64,000 nt of DNA from Bacteroidales bacterium (GCA_024400455.1 JAKSMU010000003.1:124001-188000), one strand, 5' to 3'. Positions 1-11,138 are shown, counted from the stretch's first letter. The notes: a model not told the origin generated them from the sequence alone. Numbers and translations are program-made.

Positions 1-1
1 T

Positions 2-316
2 GCTTTCGAACGCCGCAGTGCTGAGCTAAAAGAAGTATTGGAAACAATGCCAAAGGTTGACGGTCCAGTCATCATGTGTGGCGACTTCAACGACGCACCG
101 CTTTCATTCACATACCGTCAGATGCAAAAAGCAGGTTTCAATGACAGTTTTGTGAAAGTGGGACAAGGCATCAAGCCGACTTACGGAGGCCGCCTACCTT
201 TGTTAAGAATAGATTATATTTGGGGTAATGACGATATTACGCCCGTGAAATACAGACGCATGCGTTTCAAAGCTTCGGATCATTATCCTGTGATTTTAGA
301 TTTTAATGTAAAATAA
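2..316 (+). CDS. Endonuclease/exonuclease/phosphatase (EEP) family protein, C-terminal part
   Basis: The reading frame is open from base 2, so the gene begins before the window and only about 104 C-terminal residues are visible. They contain the two late EEP-family signatures: CGDFND (Asp and Asn of the metal/phosphate site) and, near the end, SDHYPV (the catalytic Asp-His pair). EEP enzymes are metal-dependent phosphodiesterases or phosphatases acting on nucleic acids, lipids or inositol phosphates; the substrate cannot be told from this piece. The stop lies 7 bases before the glmM-like gene, so the two are probably co-transcribed. An internal ATG at 47 is too deep inside the conserved fold to be the real start. 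Confidence 0.8.
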   Translation, partial: AFERRSAELKEVLETMPKVDGPVIMCGDFNDAPLSFTYRQMQKAGFNDSFVKVGQGIKPTYGGRLPLLRIDYIWGNDDITPVKYRRMRFKASDHYPVILDFNVK

Positions 317-323
317 AGAGAAT

Positions 324-1706
324 ATGACACTTATCAAATCAATTTCTGGTATTCGTGGAACGATAGGCGGACAGCCAGGCGACAACCTGACACCTATCGA
401 CATGGTGAAATTCACCGCTGCTTTCGTAAAGTTCATTCAACATGGTGGCGTTGAGCGTCCGAAAGTCGTTGTCGGTCGCGATGCCCGTATGTCGGGTTTC
501 TTCGTCAATCAAATCGTGTGCGGCACCTTGCAAGCCATGGGCGCTGATGTCTTGGACATCGGCCTGAGCACCACACCTACTACGGAAATTGCCGTTACAG
601 GCCTAAAAGCCGATGCCGGCATCATCCTAACAGCAAGCCATAATCCAGCACAATGGAATGCACTTAAACTGTTGAACAACAAGGGCGAATTCATCTCTGC
701 CGCCGAAGGCGCATGGCTTTTGGATGTTGCCGCTAAAGATGATTTCGACTTCGTGGAAATCGGCAAAATCGGTACTTATCAGCAAGTTGATGGTTGGATG
801 GACAAGCATGTTGAAATGGTTTGCCAGCTGCCTTTGGTCAATAAGGACGTGATCGCCAAGGCCAATTTCAAGGTCGCTGTCGATGCCGTCAATTCGACGG
901 GTGGCATTGCTATTCCTAAGATGTTGCGTGCTTTGGGCGTGAAGGAAGTGCTTGAACTCAACTGCGAACCGACCGGCAATTTCGCCCACACACCTGAACC
1001 TTTGGCACAGAACCTTACCGACATCTGCCGTTTCGTCAAGGAACAAGGCTGCGATTTCGGTGTCGTCGTCGACCCTGATGTCGACCGTCTCGTTTTCGTA
1101 AAGGAAGACGGCGAATTGTTTGGCGAAGAATATACTTTGGTTTCGGTTGCCGATTTCATCCTGAAACACACTCCTGGCACCACAGTCTCCAACCTTTCTT
1201 CGACACGTGCTTTGCGCGATGTGACCCACAACCACGGCTGCGAATACTATGCAGCGGCAGTGGGAGAGGTGAACGTGGTTGAGAAAATGAAGGAAGTCGG
1301 TGCCGTCATCGGTGGCGAAGGCAACGGCGGCGTCATCTATCCCGAAATTCACTATGGCCGCGATGCCCTTGTCGGCACGGCATTGTTCCTCACGCAGTTA
1401 GCTGAAAAGAAAGTGAAATGTTCCGAACTGAAAGAAACTTATCCTGTCTATGTGATGTCGAAGAACAAGATTCAGCTCACCCCAACAACCGATGTTGACG
1501 GCATCCTTGCCAAGTTCGCTGAGAAATACAAGAACGAAAAAGTCACCACCATCGATGGCGTAAAGATTGACTTCGAAGAAGGTTGGGTTCATCTCCGTAA
1601 ATCGAACACAGAACCTATCATCCGCATCTATTCCGAAGGCAAGACCGAAGCTGAGGCCGAGCGTTTCGCCAACATGATTCTGGAAGAGGCAAAGAAGATG
1701 GTGTGA
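324..1706 (+). CDS. glmM: Phosphoglucosamine mutase / phosphohexomutase (GlmM-like)
   Basis: 460 residues, a full-length alpha-D-phosphohexomutase. The phosphoserine loop TASHNP puts the catalytic Ser at residue 105. The metal loop DPDVDRL, the sugar loop GEGNGG and the C-terminal phosphate-binding loop RKSNTEP are all present, so the enzyme should be active. It interconverts hexosamine- or hexose-6-phosphate and 1-phosphate. In Bacteroidota this single-copy type is usually assigned to glucosamine-6-P to glucosamine-1-P conversion for peptidoglycan and LPS precursors, but phosphomannomutase or phosphoglucomutase activity cannot be excluded from sequence. The ATG at 324 follows the EEP gene by 7 bases. 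The gene ends in a strong bidirectional terminator shared with convergent clpC. Confidence 0.88.
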   Translation: MTLIKSISGIRGTIGGQPGDNLTPIDMVKFTAAFVKFIQHGGVERPKVVVGRDARMSGFFVNQIVCGTLQAMGADVLDIGLSTTPTTEIAVTGLKADAGIILTASHNPAQWNALKLLNNKGEFISAAEGAWLLDVAAKDDFDFVEIGKIGTYQQVDGWMDKHVEMVCQLPLVNKDVIAKANFKVAVDAVNSTGGIAIPKMLRALGVKEVLELNCEPTGNFAHTPEPLAQNLTDICRFVKEQGCDFGVVVDPDVDRLVFVKEDGELFGEEYTLVSVADFILKHTPGTTVSNLSSTRALRDVTHNHGCEYYAAAVGEVNVVEKMKEVGAVIGGEGNGGVIYPEIHYGRDALVGTALFLTQLAEKKVKCSELKETYPVYVMSKNKIQLTPTTDVDGILAKFAEKYKNEKVTTIDGVKIDFEEGWVHLRKSNTEPIIRIYSEGKTEAEAERFANMILEEAKKMV

Positions 1707-1753
1707 TTATTTTAAGTTACGGATAAAACCAATTACTCACAAATTCGACAATC

Positions 1754-1788
1754 AAAAAGAGCAGCAAGTTTCACTTGCTGCTCTTTTT
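1754..1788. terminator. Bidirectional intrinsic terminator between glmM and clpC
   Basis: Perfect 16-bp inverted repeat (1754-1769 with 1773-1788) around a 3-base loop (TTC). The outer ends of the arms are A5/T5, so a U-tract follows the stem on either strand. It lies between two convergent genes and fits both. Confidence 0.9.
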
Positions 1789-1813
1789 CGTTTACAATAT
1801 GTAAAGCAATCGT

Positions 1814-4402
1814 TTACACCGTTGTCTCTTCAATCACCTTTGTTCCCATCGGGATGACGTTGATGACGATTTCCTGTTTTTCATCGTCAAGGTCGATGGA
1901 GATGACCTCACCGATGTGCATGTCAGATGTGATGATCTTTTCGGCCAGTTCGTCTTCGACATATTGCTGGATGGCACGCTTCAGCGGACGGGCGCCATAC
2001 TGTTCGTCCCAGCCCTTTTCGGCAATGAAATCCTTGGCCTTGGCCGTGAGTTCAAGACGATAGCCCATTTCTTCGACACGCTTGAAGACATTGCGCAATT
2101 CGATGTCGATAATCTTATGGATGTCATTCTTTTCAAGTGAATTGAACATCACCACATCGTCGACACGGTTGAGGAATTCAGGAGCGAAAGTGCGACGCAA
2201 AGCGTTTTCGATGACACTCTGCGAATATTCGTTCTTCGCGTTCTTCTTGGCTTCGGTACCAAAACCGACACCCGTTCCGAAATCCTTCAACTGGCGCGAA
2301 CCAATATTCGAAGTCATAATGATGATGGTATTTTTGAAGTCGACCTTACGACCAAGACTATCCGTCAACTGACCATCGTCAAGCACCTGTAGCAACAGGT
2401 TGAACACATCAGCATGAGCCTTTTCGATTTCGTCCAAAAGCACGATGGAATAAGGCTTGCGGCGCACTTTTTCGGTGAGCTGACCGCCTTCTTCGTAACC
2501 GACATAGCCAGGAGGCGCACCGACAAGGCGCGAGACGGCAAATTTTTCCATGTATTCGCTCATATCAATACGGATAAGCGCATCTTCCGAATCGAAGAGA
2601 TACTTGGCCAGAACCTTGGCCAAATAGGTCTTGCCGACGCCAGTAGGGCCGAGAAAGATGAACGAACCAATCGGGCGATTCGGGTCTTTCAAGCCGGCAC
2701 GGTTACGGCGAATCGCCTTCGTCACTTTCTTGATGGCTTCGTCCTGACCGATGACAGTGCCTGCCAATTCGGCTTCCATACTCATCAAGCGGTTGCCTTC
2801 GTTTTGTGCGATGCGCTGCACAGGAACGCCTGTCATCATGGCAACGACCTCAGCCACATTCTGTTCAGTCACTACCTGACGGTTTGCCGTAGCGTTCTCA
2901 TCCCATGCTTTTTTCGCCTTTTCAAGCTTATCTAAGAGTTTCACTTCTTCAGCACGATACATGCCTGCCTCTTCAAATTTCTGCTCGCTGATGGCGTTTT
3001 TCTTGTCTTTACGAACAGTTTCTATACGCTGTTCCAATTCCGTGATTTCAGCAGGAACATCAATGTTCTTTATATGAACTCGTGCTCCTGCTTCATCCAA
3101 AGCATCGATGGCTTTGTCGGGCAGATGACGCTCGCTCATGTAGCGGTTAGTGAGTTTCACACATGCTTCAATGGCTTCTGACGTATAGCGAACCAAATGG
3201 TGATCTTCATAACGCGCCTTGATATTGTTCAGAATTTCAATGGTTTCTTCCGGTGAAGTCGGTTCGACAAGAATCTTCTGGAAGCGGCGTTCCAATGCGC
3301 CATCCTTTTCGATATACTGACGGTATTCATCAAGGGTAGTAGAGCCGATGCACTGCAACTCGCCACGCGCTAAAGCAGGCTTGAACATGTTGCTCGCATC
3401 GAGGCTGCCGTTGGCATTGCCTGCGCCGACCAAAGTGTGGATTTCGTCGACAAAAAGGATAATGTCGGGATTTTTCTGCAACTCGTTGAGAATAGCCTTA
3501 ATGCGTTCCTCAAACTGACCACGATATTTCGTGCCAGCCACAACCGAACCAATGTCAAGCATGACGACTCGCTTATTAAACAAGGTACGCGGTACGCGAT
3601 GCTGCGTGATGCGAATGGCAAGGCCTTCAGCAATGGCAGACTTACCCACGCCAGGTTCGCCAATCAGAATCGGGTTGTTTTTCTTGCGACGGCTAAGAAT
3701 TTGAGCAATGCGTTCCAATTCGCGTTCACGACCAACAATAGGGTCGAGGCGGTTTTCTTCGGCGGCTTTTGTCAAATCGCGACCGAAATTATCCAAAACC
3801 GGTGTCTTGCTCTTGATGTTGCTGCTTTTTTTCGGGCGTTCCTTGCGGATTTCGTCCATGATGTCGTCGTCGTCATCGTCGTCATCATTGAAAATGCTGT
3901 TCGTAACATCTTCATCTTGCTTTGGTTCAGGATTTTGCGGTTCTGCAGGTGTGTTTTTTCCTGTCATGGCATAATATTTCAACAGTTCCTGTTTGAAATT
4001 GTCGTAAGTGATGGCTTCAAACTCCAGATTCTGTGAAATGATGTTGTTCTTTTCGTGCAGAATGGCCAGCATAAGGTGTTCGGAATGAACAATTTCGCTA
4101 TGAAATTCCTTGGCAATGATGTAAGTGAATTTCAGCACACGTTCAGCCTGTTTGGTCAAAGGAATGGCCGTCATGCTGTCCTGAACTGGATTGCTGGTTT
4201 TCACCGATGCTTCCAGTTTCTTTGTGAAGATTTCAAGGTTCAAGTTCAGGTTTTCCAAAATTTTGATGGCACAGCTGCCGCCTTCGCGCAACATGCCTAA
4301 AAATAAATGTTCCAACCCCACGTAAACATTTCCTAATCGTTTCGCTTCATCATGACTAAGTGTCAAAATGTCACGAACCCGAGGAGAGAATTTTGCATCC
4401 AT
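1814..4402 (-). CDS. clpC: ATP-dependent Clp protease ATP-binding subunit ClpC
   Basis: 862-residue Hsp100 AAA+ unfoldase. Order: double Clp N-domain (about 1-145), linker, first AAA module with Walker A GEPGVGKS at 248-255, a UVR-like coiled middle segment (around 440-475), second AAA module with Walker A GPTGVGKT, and the C-terminal small domain. A VGFG loop in the second module is the type that docks on ClpP, so this is a protease partner rather than a ClpB disaggregase. An uninterrupted run of eight Asp (173-180) in the linker is unusual. The gene is divergent from gyrA. A TACTTTTG box on the minus strand at 4478-4485 is the likely promoter, leaving a leader of about 70 bases. Confidence 0.95.
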   Translation of the reverse strand: MDAKFSPRVRDILTLSHDEAKRLGNVYVGLEHLFLGMLREGGSCAIKILENLNLNLEIFTKKLEASVKTSNPVQDSMTAIPLTKQAERVLKFTYIIAKEFHSEIVHSEHLMLAILHEKNNIISQNLEFEAITYDNFKQELLKYYAMTGKNTPAEPQNPEPKQDEDVTNSIFNDDDDDDDDIMDEIRKERPKKSSNIKSKTPVLDNFGRDLTKAAEENRLDPIVGRERELERIAQILSRRKKNNPILIGEPGVGKSAIAEGLAIRITQHRVPRTLFNKRVVMLDIGSVVAGTKYRGQFEERIKAILNELQKNPDIILFVDEIHTLVGAGNANGSLDASNMFKPALARGELQCIGSTTLDEYRQYIEKDGALERRFQKILVEPTSPEETIEILNNIKARYEDHHLVRYTSEAIEACVKLTNRYMSERHLPDKAIDALDEAGARVHIKNIDVPAEITELEQRIETVRKDKKNAISEQKFEEAGMYRAEEVKLLDKLEKAKKAWDENATANRQVVTEQNVAEVVAMMTGVPVQRIAQNEGNRLMSMEAELAGTVIGQDEAIKKVTKAIRRNRAGLKDPNRPIGSFIFLGPTGVGKTYLAKVLAKYLFDSEDALIRIDMSEYMEKFAVSRLVGAPPGYVGYEEGGQLTEKVRRKPYSIVLLDEIEKAHADVFNLLLQVLDDGQLTDSLGRKVDFKNTIIIMTSNIGSRQLKDFGTGVGFGTEAKKNAKNEYSQSVIENALRRTFAPEFLNRVDDVVMFNSLEKNDIHKIIDIELRNVFKRVEEMGYRLELTAKAKDFIAEKGWDEQYGARPLKRAIQQYVEDELAEKIITSDMHIGEVISIDLDDEKQEIVINVIPMGTKVIEETTV

Positions 4403-4477
4403 ATAGTGTTATTTTATTGGTTATCAGACAAATGAAGATACTGACAGAAACTTTTGCATCTCGTCAGTTTTTCACGG

Positions 4478-4485
4478 CAAAAGTA
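4478..4485 (-). promoter_or_regulatory. -7 box of clpC promoter
   Basis: TACTTTTG on the minus strand matches the Bacteroidota -7 consensus TAnnTTTG. No good TTG box at the usual spacing is visible upstream. Confidence 0.5.
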
Positions 4486-4578
4486 CTAACAAAAATCAGT
4501 CCACGCCACTTAAACTGACAGATTATCAAAAAATGATTAAAATGGGAAAAAAACGACACGGCGAAACGCAAAAATTAC

Positions 4579-4586
4579 TATATTTG
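4579..4586 (+). promoter_or_regulatory. -7 box of gyrA promoter
   Basis: TATATTTG followed by GC matches TAnnTTTG. It lies 38 bases before the ATG at 4624. No clear -33 TTG box is seen. The roughly 220-bp gap 4403-4623 holds only the two divergent promoters. Confidence 0.6.
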
Positions 4587-4623
4587 CACCTTATTTGAAA
4601 ATAAGTAAAAAAGATTGAATATA

Positions 4624-7203
4624 ATGGAAGAAGACAACTTATCAGGAGAAAACTTGGGAGAAAAGATAATCAAGGTAAACCTTGAAAATCAGATGAAATC
4701 GGCTTACATCGACTATTCGATGTCGGTCATCATTTCGCGTGCTTTGCCCGATGTGAGAGACGGCATGAAGCCTGTTCACCGTCGCATTCTGTACGGCATG
4801 TTAGGTTTAGGCGTCACATCAAAAAGCGGTTACAAGAAATCGGCGAGAATCGTCGGTGAAGTGCTCGGTAAATACCATCCTCACGGCGACTCAGCCGTTT
4901 ACGATGCCATGTGCCGCATGGCTCAAAACTGGTCGCTGCGTTATCCATTGGTCGATGGTCAGGGCAACTTCGGTTCGGTCGACGGCGATAGCCCGGCTGC
5001 CATGCGTTACACTGAGGCTCGTCTGAAAAAGATTGCCGAGGAAATGCTTGACGACCTTGAAAAAGACACCGTTGATTTCCAGAACAATTTCGATGATTCG
5101 TTGCAGGAGCCAACCGTTCTGCCAACACAAATTCCTGCCTTGTTGGTAAATGGCACCAATGGCATTGCCGTCGGTATGGCCACCAACATGGCGCCACACA
5201 ATCTGAGCGAATGTGTTGATGGCATTGTGGCTTACATCGACAACCGCGACATCACCGTACAGGAATTGATGCAATACATCAAGGCTCCTGACTTCCCGAC
5301 TTACGGCGTGATTTACGGCTACGAAGGTGTCCGTGAAGCATTTGAGACGGGTAGGGGACGCATCGTTTTGCGTGGCGAAACGCATATCGAAGAACATAAT
5401 GGCCATGAGCGCATCATTGCAACCTCAATCCCTTATCAGGTAAACAAGGCCGAAATGATCAAGAAGACCGCCGACCTCGTCAGTGAAAAGAAACTTGAAG
5501 GCATTGCCGATATCCGCGACGAGTCCGACAGAAAAGGTACCCGCGTGGTTTATGAGCTGAAACGCGATGCCAATCCCGATGTCGTGCTGAACAAACTGTT
5601 CATGATGACACCATTGCAAAGTTCGTTCAGCGTGAACAATGTGGCTTTGGTTAACGGCCGTCCTTATACGCTGAACCTCAAACAGTTGATTGAACATTTC
5701 GTAAATCACCGTCATGAAGTGGTAGTGCGCCGTACACGTTTCGATCTGAAGAAAGCCGAAGAACGCGCTCACATTCTTGAAGGTCTGGCACGCGCCATCG
5801 ACATCGTGGATGAAATCATTGCCACCATCCGCGCTTGTAAAGGCGGCACGCCTGAAGCCAAAGCTGCCATCATGGAGAAGTTCGGTTTTGATGATCCACA
5901 AGCATCCGCTATCGTGGCTTATCGCTTAGGTCAGTTGGCAGGTCTTGAAATCCTCAAGATTATGGATGAACTCGACGAACTGCATCAGCGCATCCAGCAT
6001 TTCCACGATATTCTACAAAATGTGGACATGCAATACCAAATTGTGAAAGATGAATTGCTTGTCATCAAAGAAAAATATGGCGATGCCCGCCGCACCAAGA
6101 TTGTCCCGGCTGCCGGCGAATTCCGCATGGAAGATATCATTGCCGACGATGCCGTTGTCATCACGATTTCTCACCTTGGATATATTAAGCGCACTCCTCT
6201 GACTGAATACCGCGTTCAGAGCCGTGGCGGCAAGGGATCGAAAGGATCCGCAACACGCGATACCGACTTTATCGAGCACATCTTCACTGCCACAAACCAC
6301 AACTACCTGTTGTTCTTCACCGAACAAGGCAAGTGCTTCTGGCTGAGAGCATTCGAAATACCAGAAGAAGGCAAGAACAGCAAGGGACGCGCCATCCAGA
6401 ACCTAATCAATGTGGAAAAGGATGACAAAGTATTGGCTTACCTGAATGTCAAGGACTTGATGGATGAGGACTACATCAACAACAACTATATCATCCTCTG
6501 CACGAAGAAGGGTATCATCAAGAAGACAACGCTTGAAGCTTATTCACGTCCGCGCAAGAATGGTATCAACGCCATCACCATCCGCGAAGGCGACCAGTTG
6601 CTTGAGGCTTGCCTCACCAGCGGCGACGATGAAGTGCTGATGGCACTGCGTTCGGGCAAGGCAGTACGCTTTAACGAACAGACTGTCAGACCAATGGGCA
6701 GAAACGCATCAGGCGTGAAGGCTATCACCTTGGCTTCAGAAACAGACGAAGTCATCGGAATGATTTGCATCAGCAATCCAGAACAAAATGTTCTGGTCGT
6801 TTCTGAAAACGGTTACGGAAAACGCTCTGACATTGAGGACTACCGCATCACTAACAGAGGCACAAAGGGTGTCAAGACACTGAACATTACCGACAAGACC
6901 GGTGAACTTATCGCCATCAAGAGTGTTACTGATGATGAAGACCTGATGATTATCAACAAGTCGGGTATTGTGATCCGTCTCGCTGTCAGCACATTGCGTA
7001 TCATGGGCCGTGCAACGCAAGGCGTCAAACTGATTGACTTGCGCGGCAACGACCAGATTGCAGCCGTCACAAAGGTTGAACACGTTGAGGAAGAGGAAGA
7101 AACTTCGGAAAATGCTGAAACCGTGGAAAATCCAGCAGGGGAGACCCCAGCAGATAATCCAGCCGAAACGGAAACACCTGAGGCAAATCCAAATGAAGAT
7201 TAA
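4624..7203 (+). CDS. gyrA: DNA gyrase subunit A
   Basis: 859 residues from the ATG at 4624; a TTG at 4615 is in frame but less likely. GyrA cleaves and religates DNA and, with GyrB, introduces negative supercoils. The winged-helix/tower region carries the catalytic Tyr129 (in [10 protein letters not shown]). The quinolone region reads [10 protein letters not shown], so the residues equivalent to E. coli Ser83 and Asp87 (here Ser90 and Asp94) are the sensitive type. The GyrA-box core SRGGKG is present in the C-terminal beta-pinwheel, which separates it from ParC. It ends in a low-complexity acidic Glu/Pro tail of about 40 residues. It is followed after 66 bases by a TPR gene. Confidence 0.95.
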   Translation: MEEDNLSGENLGEKIIKVNLENQMKSAYIDYSMSVIISRALPDVRDGMKPVHRRILYGMLGLGVTSKSGYKKSARIVGEVLGKYHPHGDSAVYDAMCRMAQNWSLRYPLVDGQGNFGSVDGDSPAAMRYTEARLKKIAEEMLDDLEKDTVDFQNNFDDSLQEPTVLPTQIPALLVNGTNGIAVGMATNMAPHNLSECVDGIVAYIDNRDITVQELMQYIKAPDFPTYGVIYGYEGVREAFETGRGRIVLRGETHIEEHNGHERIIATSIPYQVNKAEMIKKTADLVSEKKLEGIADIRDESDRKGTRVVYELKRDANPDVVLNKLFMMTPLQSSFSVNNVALVNGRPYTLNLKQLIEHFVNHRHEVVVRRTRFDLKKAEERAHILEGLARAIDIVDEIIATIRACKGGTPEAKAAIMEKFGFDDPQASAIVAYRLGQLAGLEILKIMDELDELHQRIQHFHDILQNVDMQYQIVKDELLVIKEKYGDARRTKIVPAAGEFRMEDIIADDAVVITISHLGYIKRTPLTEYRVQSRGGKGSKGSATRDTDFIEHIFTATNHNYLLFFTEQGKCFWLRAFEIPEEGKNSKGRAIQNLINVEKDDKVLAYLNVKDLMDEDYINNNYIILCTKKGIIKKTTLEAYSRPRKNGINAITIREGDQLLEACLTSGDDEVLMALRSGKAVRFNEQTVRPMGRNASGVKAITLASETDEVIGMICISNPEQNVLVVSENGYGKRSDIEDYRITNRGTKGVKTLNITDKTGELIAIKSVTDDEDLMIINKSGIVIRLAVSTLRIMGRATQGVKLIDLRGNDQIAAVTKVEHVEEEEETSENAETVENPAGETPADNPAETETPEANPNED

Positions 7204-7269
7204 TTTTGGAACGGAAATTGCTATTCGCACACAAAAAAGGAATTATTAACTTATAAAAATACTATCAAA

Positions 7270-8433
7270 ATGAAAAAAGTAATGATTTTACTGGCCGTCT
7301 TGCTCACCGCAAACGTGATGATGGCCCAGAAAAAAGACAGAACTGATGCTTACATGTACAACAAGAACAGTCAGTTTGACAAAGCAATGGTTGCCATTGA
7401 AAAGTGCGTCAATCACGAACAGTTCCTTGGCATGAAACCGAAAGACCAGGCAACAGCATGGCATTATCGCGCTATGATTTATCAGAACGTGATAGAATCA
7501 AAGAATCCAGAATGGCTGGCTCAGGCTGGCGATGCTCAGGCAAAAGTGTTTGAATCATTGATCAACTGCATGAAAGATGAAAGCTATTTAAACGAAAACA
7601 AGGCTGACATCTATCAAAGAGTTGCCGTTGTGATGAACAACTATTATCAAAAAGGTGCTGATGCTTACAATGCTGCAGATTACGCCAACGCTGCTCCATC
7701 ATTCAAAAAAGCTTACGATATTGCAGTCATGCTGCAAAACCCTGATGCAAACGACATGCTGAAATTAGCCGCCCAATCAAGCACAATCTCAAAGGATTAT
7801 GACACTGCTTTGGCTTACTACACTGAACTTCAGAACAATGGCTACAATCAGCCTGACATCTACAAGAGTTTGGCTGGTGTCTACAATGCTATGGGCAACA
7901 ACGACAAGGCTTTTGAAATGATTTCTGCTGGCCTTGAAGTTATGCCAAACGATCCAGGTCTCCTGATTGAAAAAGTCAACCTGTACATCAACCAAGGCAA
8001 GAGCCAGGAAGCCCTGAACGACCTGCTTTCACTGAATGAACTCGATCCAGGTAACGTGTCAATCATGTATGCCATCGGTACCATCTATGGCGATGAAACC
8101 GACAGCACCATGTACAACTTCGACAAGGCTGTTGAATTCTACAGCAGAGCAATCGAAATCAAGCCTGATTTCTCTGACGCCATTTATAACTTAGGTATAG
8201 CATATCTGAGAGCTGGTGCAGCTCTGTCAACAGAAGCCAACGAACTCGACATTCATGAAGTTGACAAGTACAACACCTTAATGGAACAATCAAATGAAAT
8301 GCTGAACAAAGGTCTTCCATACATCAAGCAAAGCTACGAAGCACAACCTTCACCAGAACTGAAGAAAGTCTTGAAGCAAATGTATTCACAACTGAAAATG
8401 TATGATGAAGCCAAAGCTCTTGATGCAGAATGA
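7270..8433 (+). CDS. Periplasmic tetratricopeptide-repeat protein
   Basis: 387 residues beginning with a Sec signal peptide (positive start, hydrophobic core, likely cleavage after MMAQ at about residue 20). The rest is alpha-helical with several TPR units, best seen at about 175-300, where the repeating pattern of small and aromatic residues (YKSLAGVYNAMGNNDKAFEM, then a unit ending in YNLGIAYLRAGAAL) is clear. TPR proteins are protein-protein scaffolds; no enzyme motif is visible. It lies 66 bases downstream of gyrA with no terminator between, so it is probably read through from gyrA, and it has its own strong terminator at 8456. The specific role is unknown. Confidence 0.8.
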   Translation: MKKVMILLAVLLTANVMMAQKKDRTDAYMYNKNSQFDKAMVAIEKCVNHEQFLGMKPKDQATAWHYRAMIYQNVIESKNPEWLAQAGDAQAKVFESLINCMKDESYLNENKADIYQRVAVVMNNYYQKGADAYNAADYANAAPSFKKAYDIAVMLQNPDANDMLKLAAQSSTISKDYDTALAYYTELQNNGYNQPDIYKSLAGVYNAMGNNDKAFEMISAGLEVMPNDPGLLIEKVNLYINQGKSQEALNDLLSLNELDPGNVSIMYAIGTIYGDETDSTMYNFDKAVEFYSRAIEIKPDFSDAIYNLGIAYLRAGAALSTEANELDIHEVDKYNTLMEQSNEMLNKGLPYIKQSYEAQPSPELKKVLKQMYSQLKMYDEAKALDAE

Positions 8434-8455
8434 TAAATCGTTAAACCAAATGATT

Positions 8456-8483
8456 AAGCCCTGGGAGACCAGGGCTTTTTCTT
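8456..8483 (+). terminator. Intrinsic terminator after the TPR gene
   Basis: A 9-bp perfect stem (8456-8464 with 8469-8477), a GAGA tetraloop and a T-rich tail. It closes the gyrA-TPR unit. The rest of the gap to 8647 is AT-rich and holds only the next promoter. Confidence 0.85.
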
Positions 8484-8599
8484 TATCTGAATTTATCTAT
8501 TTAACATAATCGAGATTATTTTTAAAAAGAACATGTAAAAAACGAACGCAGAAATAAAATTATTTATTGCGTAGAAATCCAATTCAGGAAAAAATAATG

Positions 8600-8607
8600 T
8601 ACATTTG
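8600..8607 (+). promoter_or_regulatory. -7 box of the DUF3127 gene
   Basis: TACATTTG followed by CAG fits TAnnTTTG. Because transcription would start near 8614, it rules out upstream start codons and supports the ATG at 8648. Confidence 0.6.
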
Positions 8608-8647
8608 CAGCCATTCAACAAAGCATACAATATTAAATCATCATACA

Positions 8648-9058
8648 ATGGAACTTATAGGAAAAGTCGCAAGATTAGGAAATTTGGTTTCAGGCACCAG
8701 CGCACGCGGTCCATGGAGCAAACAGGAATTGATCATCGAAACCGACGAACAATATCCAAAGCAAGTCTGCGTAATTTGCTGGACGAATTTAGTTGAAGAA
8801 GCCAAAGCGTTGGCACCAGGCCAAATGGTCAAAGTGCAGATTTCAGTTGAATCACGTGAGTTTAACGGGAAATGGTACACGGATGTCCGCGCATGGCGTT
8901 TCGACCCAGTTGGTGCAACTGCACCAGCCGCTGCTCCACAACAGCCTTACGCACAACAGCCGCAGGCACAGCCAATGATGCATCAGACGCCACCAATGAC
9001 GGCTTCAGTGCCCGATTTCCCTGCACCTGCAAGCGAAACGGACGATTTGCCGTTCTGA
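8648..9058 (+). CDS. DUF3127 protein, SSB-like OB-fold candidate with acidic DDLPF tail
   Basis: 136 residues from the ATG at 8648, chosen because a -7 box lies at 8600; the frame is open further upstream but would start before transcription. The N-terminal 85 residues (GKVARLGNLVSG to YTDVRAWRF) look like an all-beta OB-like domain of the DUF3127 family, which is described as distantly related to single-strand DNA-binding proteins. Then follows a Pro/Ala/Gln-rich flexible linker (about 90-120). The last residues, ETDDLPF, closely mimic the acidic DDDIPF tail by which SSB recruits repair and replication proteins. Domain order (OB, disordered linker, acidic tail) is therefore that of SSB. Function is inferred, not known. 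The gene is monocistronic, with its own terminator. Confidence 0.75.
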   Translation: MELIGKVARLGNLVSGTSARGPWSKQELIIETDEQYPKQVCVICWTNLVEEAKALAPGQMVKVQISVESREFNGKWYTDVRAWRFDPVGATAPAAAPQQPYAQQPQAQPMMHQTPPMTASVPDFPAPASETDDLPF

Positions 9059-9079
9059 ACATTATGTTAAATTGAAACG

Positions 9080-9115
9080 AGCCGCAGTTTGATTTTTCAG
9101 ATTGCGGCTTTTTTC
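9080..9115 (+). terminator. Intrinsic terminator after the DUF3127 gene
   Basis: The 7-bp stem AGCCGCA (9080-9086) with TGCGGCT (9103-9109), extended by weaker pairs, is followed by a T6 tract. Confidence 0.8.
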
Positions 9116-9146
9116 ATTTCAGATAATTAATTTGAGCAAAAAATTG

Positions 9147-9154
9147 TATCTTTG
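9147..9154 (+). promoter_or_regulatory. -7 box of parE
   Basis: TATCTTTG followed by CG fits TAnnTTTG, 17 bases before the ATG at 9172, so the leader would be very short. Confidence 0.5.
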
Positions 9155-9171
9155 CGCAAAACTAGTTTTTA

Positions 9172-11115
9172 ATGGCCAACGATTACATTGAGGAAGGAAA
9201 TCAGGGTATTTTTGCGCAACCTGATGGAAATGAAAATGTTGTAGAGAATTACAACGACGACAGCATCGTACATCTTGAAGATATGGAACATATCAGGCGT
9301 CGCCCAGGTATGTATATCGGCAAACTTGGCGATGGTGCATCGCAAGATGACGGTATTTATGTTTTGATTAAAGAAGTGATTGACAATTCGATAGATGAGT
9401 TTACTTCAGGTTTTGGTAAAAGAATTGAAATCACGGTTGACAAGGTTGAACGCAAAGTTAGGATACGCGACTATGGCCGTGGCATTCCATTGGGAAAGAT
9501 TGTCGATGCCGTGTCGAAACTGAATACAGGAGCAAAATACGATAGCAAAGTCTTCCAAAAATCCGTTGGCTTGAATGGTGTCGGTACTAAGGCAGTTAAC
9601 GCTCTGTCATCGTATTTCAAGGCACAAGCCATACGCGAAGGCAAAACGCGCATTGCAGAATTTTCGCAAGGCAAACTGACTTCAGACAGCGGCATTATTG
9701 CATGCAGCGAAGAACCGGGCACACTGATTGAATTTATTCCCGACACGGCTTTGTTTGGCAATTACCATTACGTTGACGAATACATCGATAAACGCATTTG
9801 GAATTATGCCTACCTAAACCGCGGTTTAACGCTGATATACAATGACAAACGCTATTATTCCAAGAATGGTCTTTTAGACCTTCTTGAGCACAATATGGAA
9901 GGTGAAGGCCTCTACCCTATCATCCACATCAAAGATGAGGATTTTGAAGCGGCTTTCACGCACGTCAACGGGCAGTCGAGCGACTATTTCTATTCCTTTG
10001 TCAATGGTCAGCACACCACCGAAGGCGGCACACATCAGTCGGCTTTTCGCGAGGCTTACGCCCGTGTTGTGCGCGAATTTTTCCAAAAGGAATATGAACC
10101 AGCCGACATACGTCAAGGTTTAACCTGTGCTTTATGTGTAAGGATTCAAGAGCCTGTATTTGAGGCACAAACGAAAACTAAATTAGGCTCCACTCACCTT
10201 GCGCCAAACAATCCTGACGGCACCAACGACAGCCCATTTTTGAAGACTTACGTTTTCGACATTCTGAAGCGTCATTTGGACAACTATCTTCACATGAACC
10301 CCGCTTCGGTGCAGGTGCTTCAGCAAAAGATTTTGGCCAACGAAAAGGAACGCAAGGAAATTGCAGGCATCAAGAAAGCCGCCCGTGACAGTGCCAAGAA
10401 AGTCAGCTTGAACAACAGAAAACTGCGTGACTGCCGTATTCATTTGAATACCAATCATGAAAAACGTTTGGAAAGCACGATTTTCATCACCGAGGGTGAT
10501 TCAGCATCGGGAAGCATCACCAAGAGTCGTGATGTGCTGACGCAAGCCGTTTTCAGTTTGCGCGGTAAACCGCTTAACTGCTTGGGCATGAGCAAGAAGG
10601 TCTGTTACGAAAACGAAGAGTTTAATCTGCTACAGGCTGCCTTGAACATTGAGGAAGACATTGAAAACCTGAGATATAACAACATTGTCATTGCTACCGA
10701 TGCCGATGTCGACGGTATGCACATCCGTCTGCTGATGCTTACTTTTTTCCTTCAGTTTTATCCTGATGTGGTGCGTAACGGTCATGTTTTCATATTGCAG
10801 ACGCCGCTTTTCCGTGTGCGCAACAAGAAAGAGACGCATTATTGTTACAGTGAGGAAGAACGCATTTCTGCCAAGGAAAAATGCGGCAAACAAGCTGAGA
10901 TCACGCGATTCAAAGGTCTCGGTGAAATCTCGCCGGATGAATTCAGGGCTTTCATCGGTCCGAACATGCGTTTGGAGCCTGTCATTCTGAACAGCGATTC
11001 CGGCATCAAGGAATTGCTCGATTATTATATGGGCAAAAACACCATGGAAAGGCAGAAATTCATCATCAGCAATCTAAGGATCGAAGACAACACCAATATG
11101 GATGTTACTGAATAG
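9172..11115 (+). CDS. parE: DNA topoisomerase IV subunit B (ParE)
   Basis: 647-residue type IIA topoisomerase ATPase subunit. The GHKL ATPase signatures are present: RRRPGMYIG, the Asn of VIDNSID, GRGIP and [11 protein letters not shown]. The TOPRIM domain shows TEGDSASGS and the acidic DADVDG motif. The short length and the NTGAKYDSK motif favour ParE over GyrB, but I cannot exclude a GyrB label without alignment. With ParC (not in this window) it would decatenate daughter chromosomes. It is followed by the lipoprotein peptidase after 23 bases. Confidence 0.88.
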   Translation: MANDYIEEGNQGIFAQPDGNENVVENYNDDSIVHLEDMEHIRRRPGMYIGKLGDGASQDDGIYVLIKEVIDNSIDEFTSGFGKRIEITVDKVERKVRIRDYGRGIPLGKIVDAVSKLNTGAKYDSKVFQKSVGLNGVGTKAVNALSSYFKAQAIREGKTRIAEFSQGKLTSDSGIIACSEEPGTLIEFIPDTALFGNYHYVDEYIDKRIWNYAYLNRGLTLIYNDKRYYSKNGLLDLLEHNMEGEGLYPIIHIKDEDFEAAFTHVNGQSSDYFYSFVNGQHTTEGGTHQSAFREAYARVVREFFQKEYEPADIRQGLTCALCVRIQEPVFEAQTKTKLGSTHLAPNNPDGTNDSPFLKTYVFDILKRHLDNYLHMNPASVQVLQQKILANEKERKEIAGIKKAARDSAKKVSLNNRKLRDCRIHLNTNHEKRLESTIFITEGDSASGSITKSRDVLTQAVFSLRGKPLNCLGMSKKVCYENEEFNLLQAALNIEEDIENLRYNNIVIATDADVDGMHIRLLMLTFFLQFYPDVVRNGHVFILQTPLFRVRNKKETHYCYSEEERISAKEKCGKQAEITRFKGLGEISPDEFRAFIGPNMRLEPVILNSDSGIKELLDYYMGKNTMERQKFIISNLRIEDNTNMDVTE

Positions 11116-11138
11116 AAACTCATAAACAATTCATAATC

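Noticed and set aside
627..1352. A 241-codon open frame antisense to glmM
   Set aside because: It is fully inside a conserved gene and its Cys/His/Phe-rich translation has no recognisable fold.
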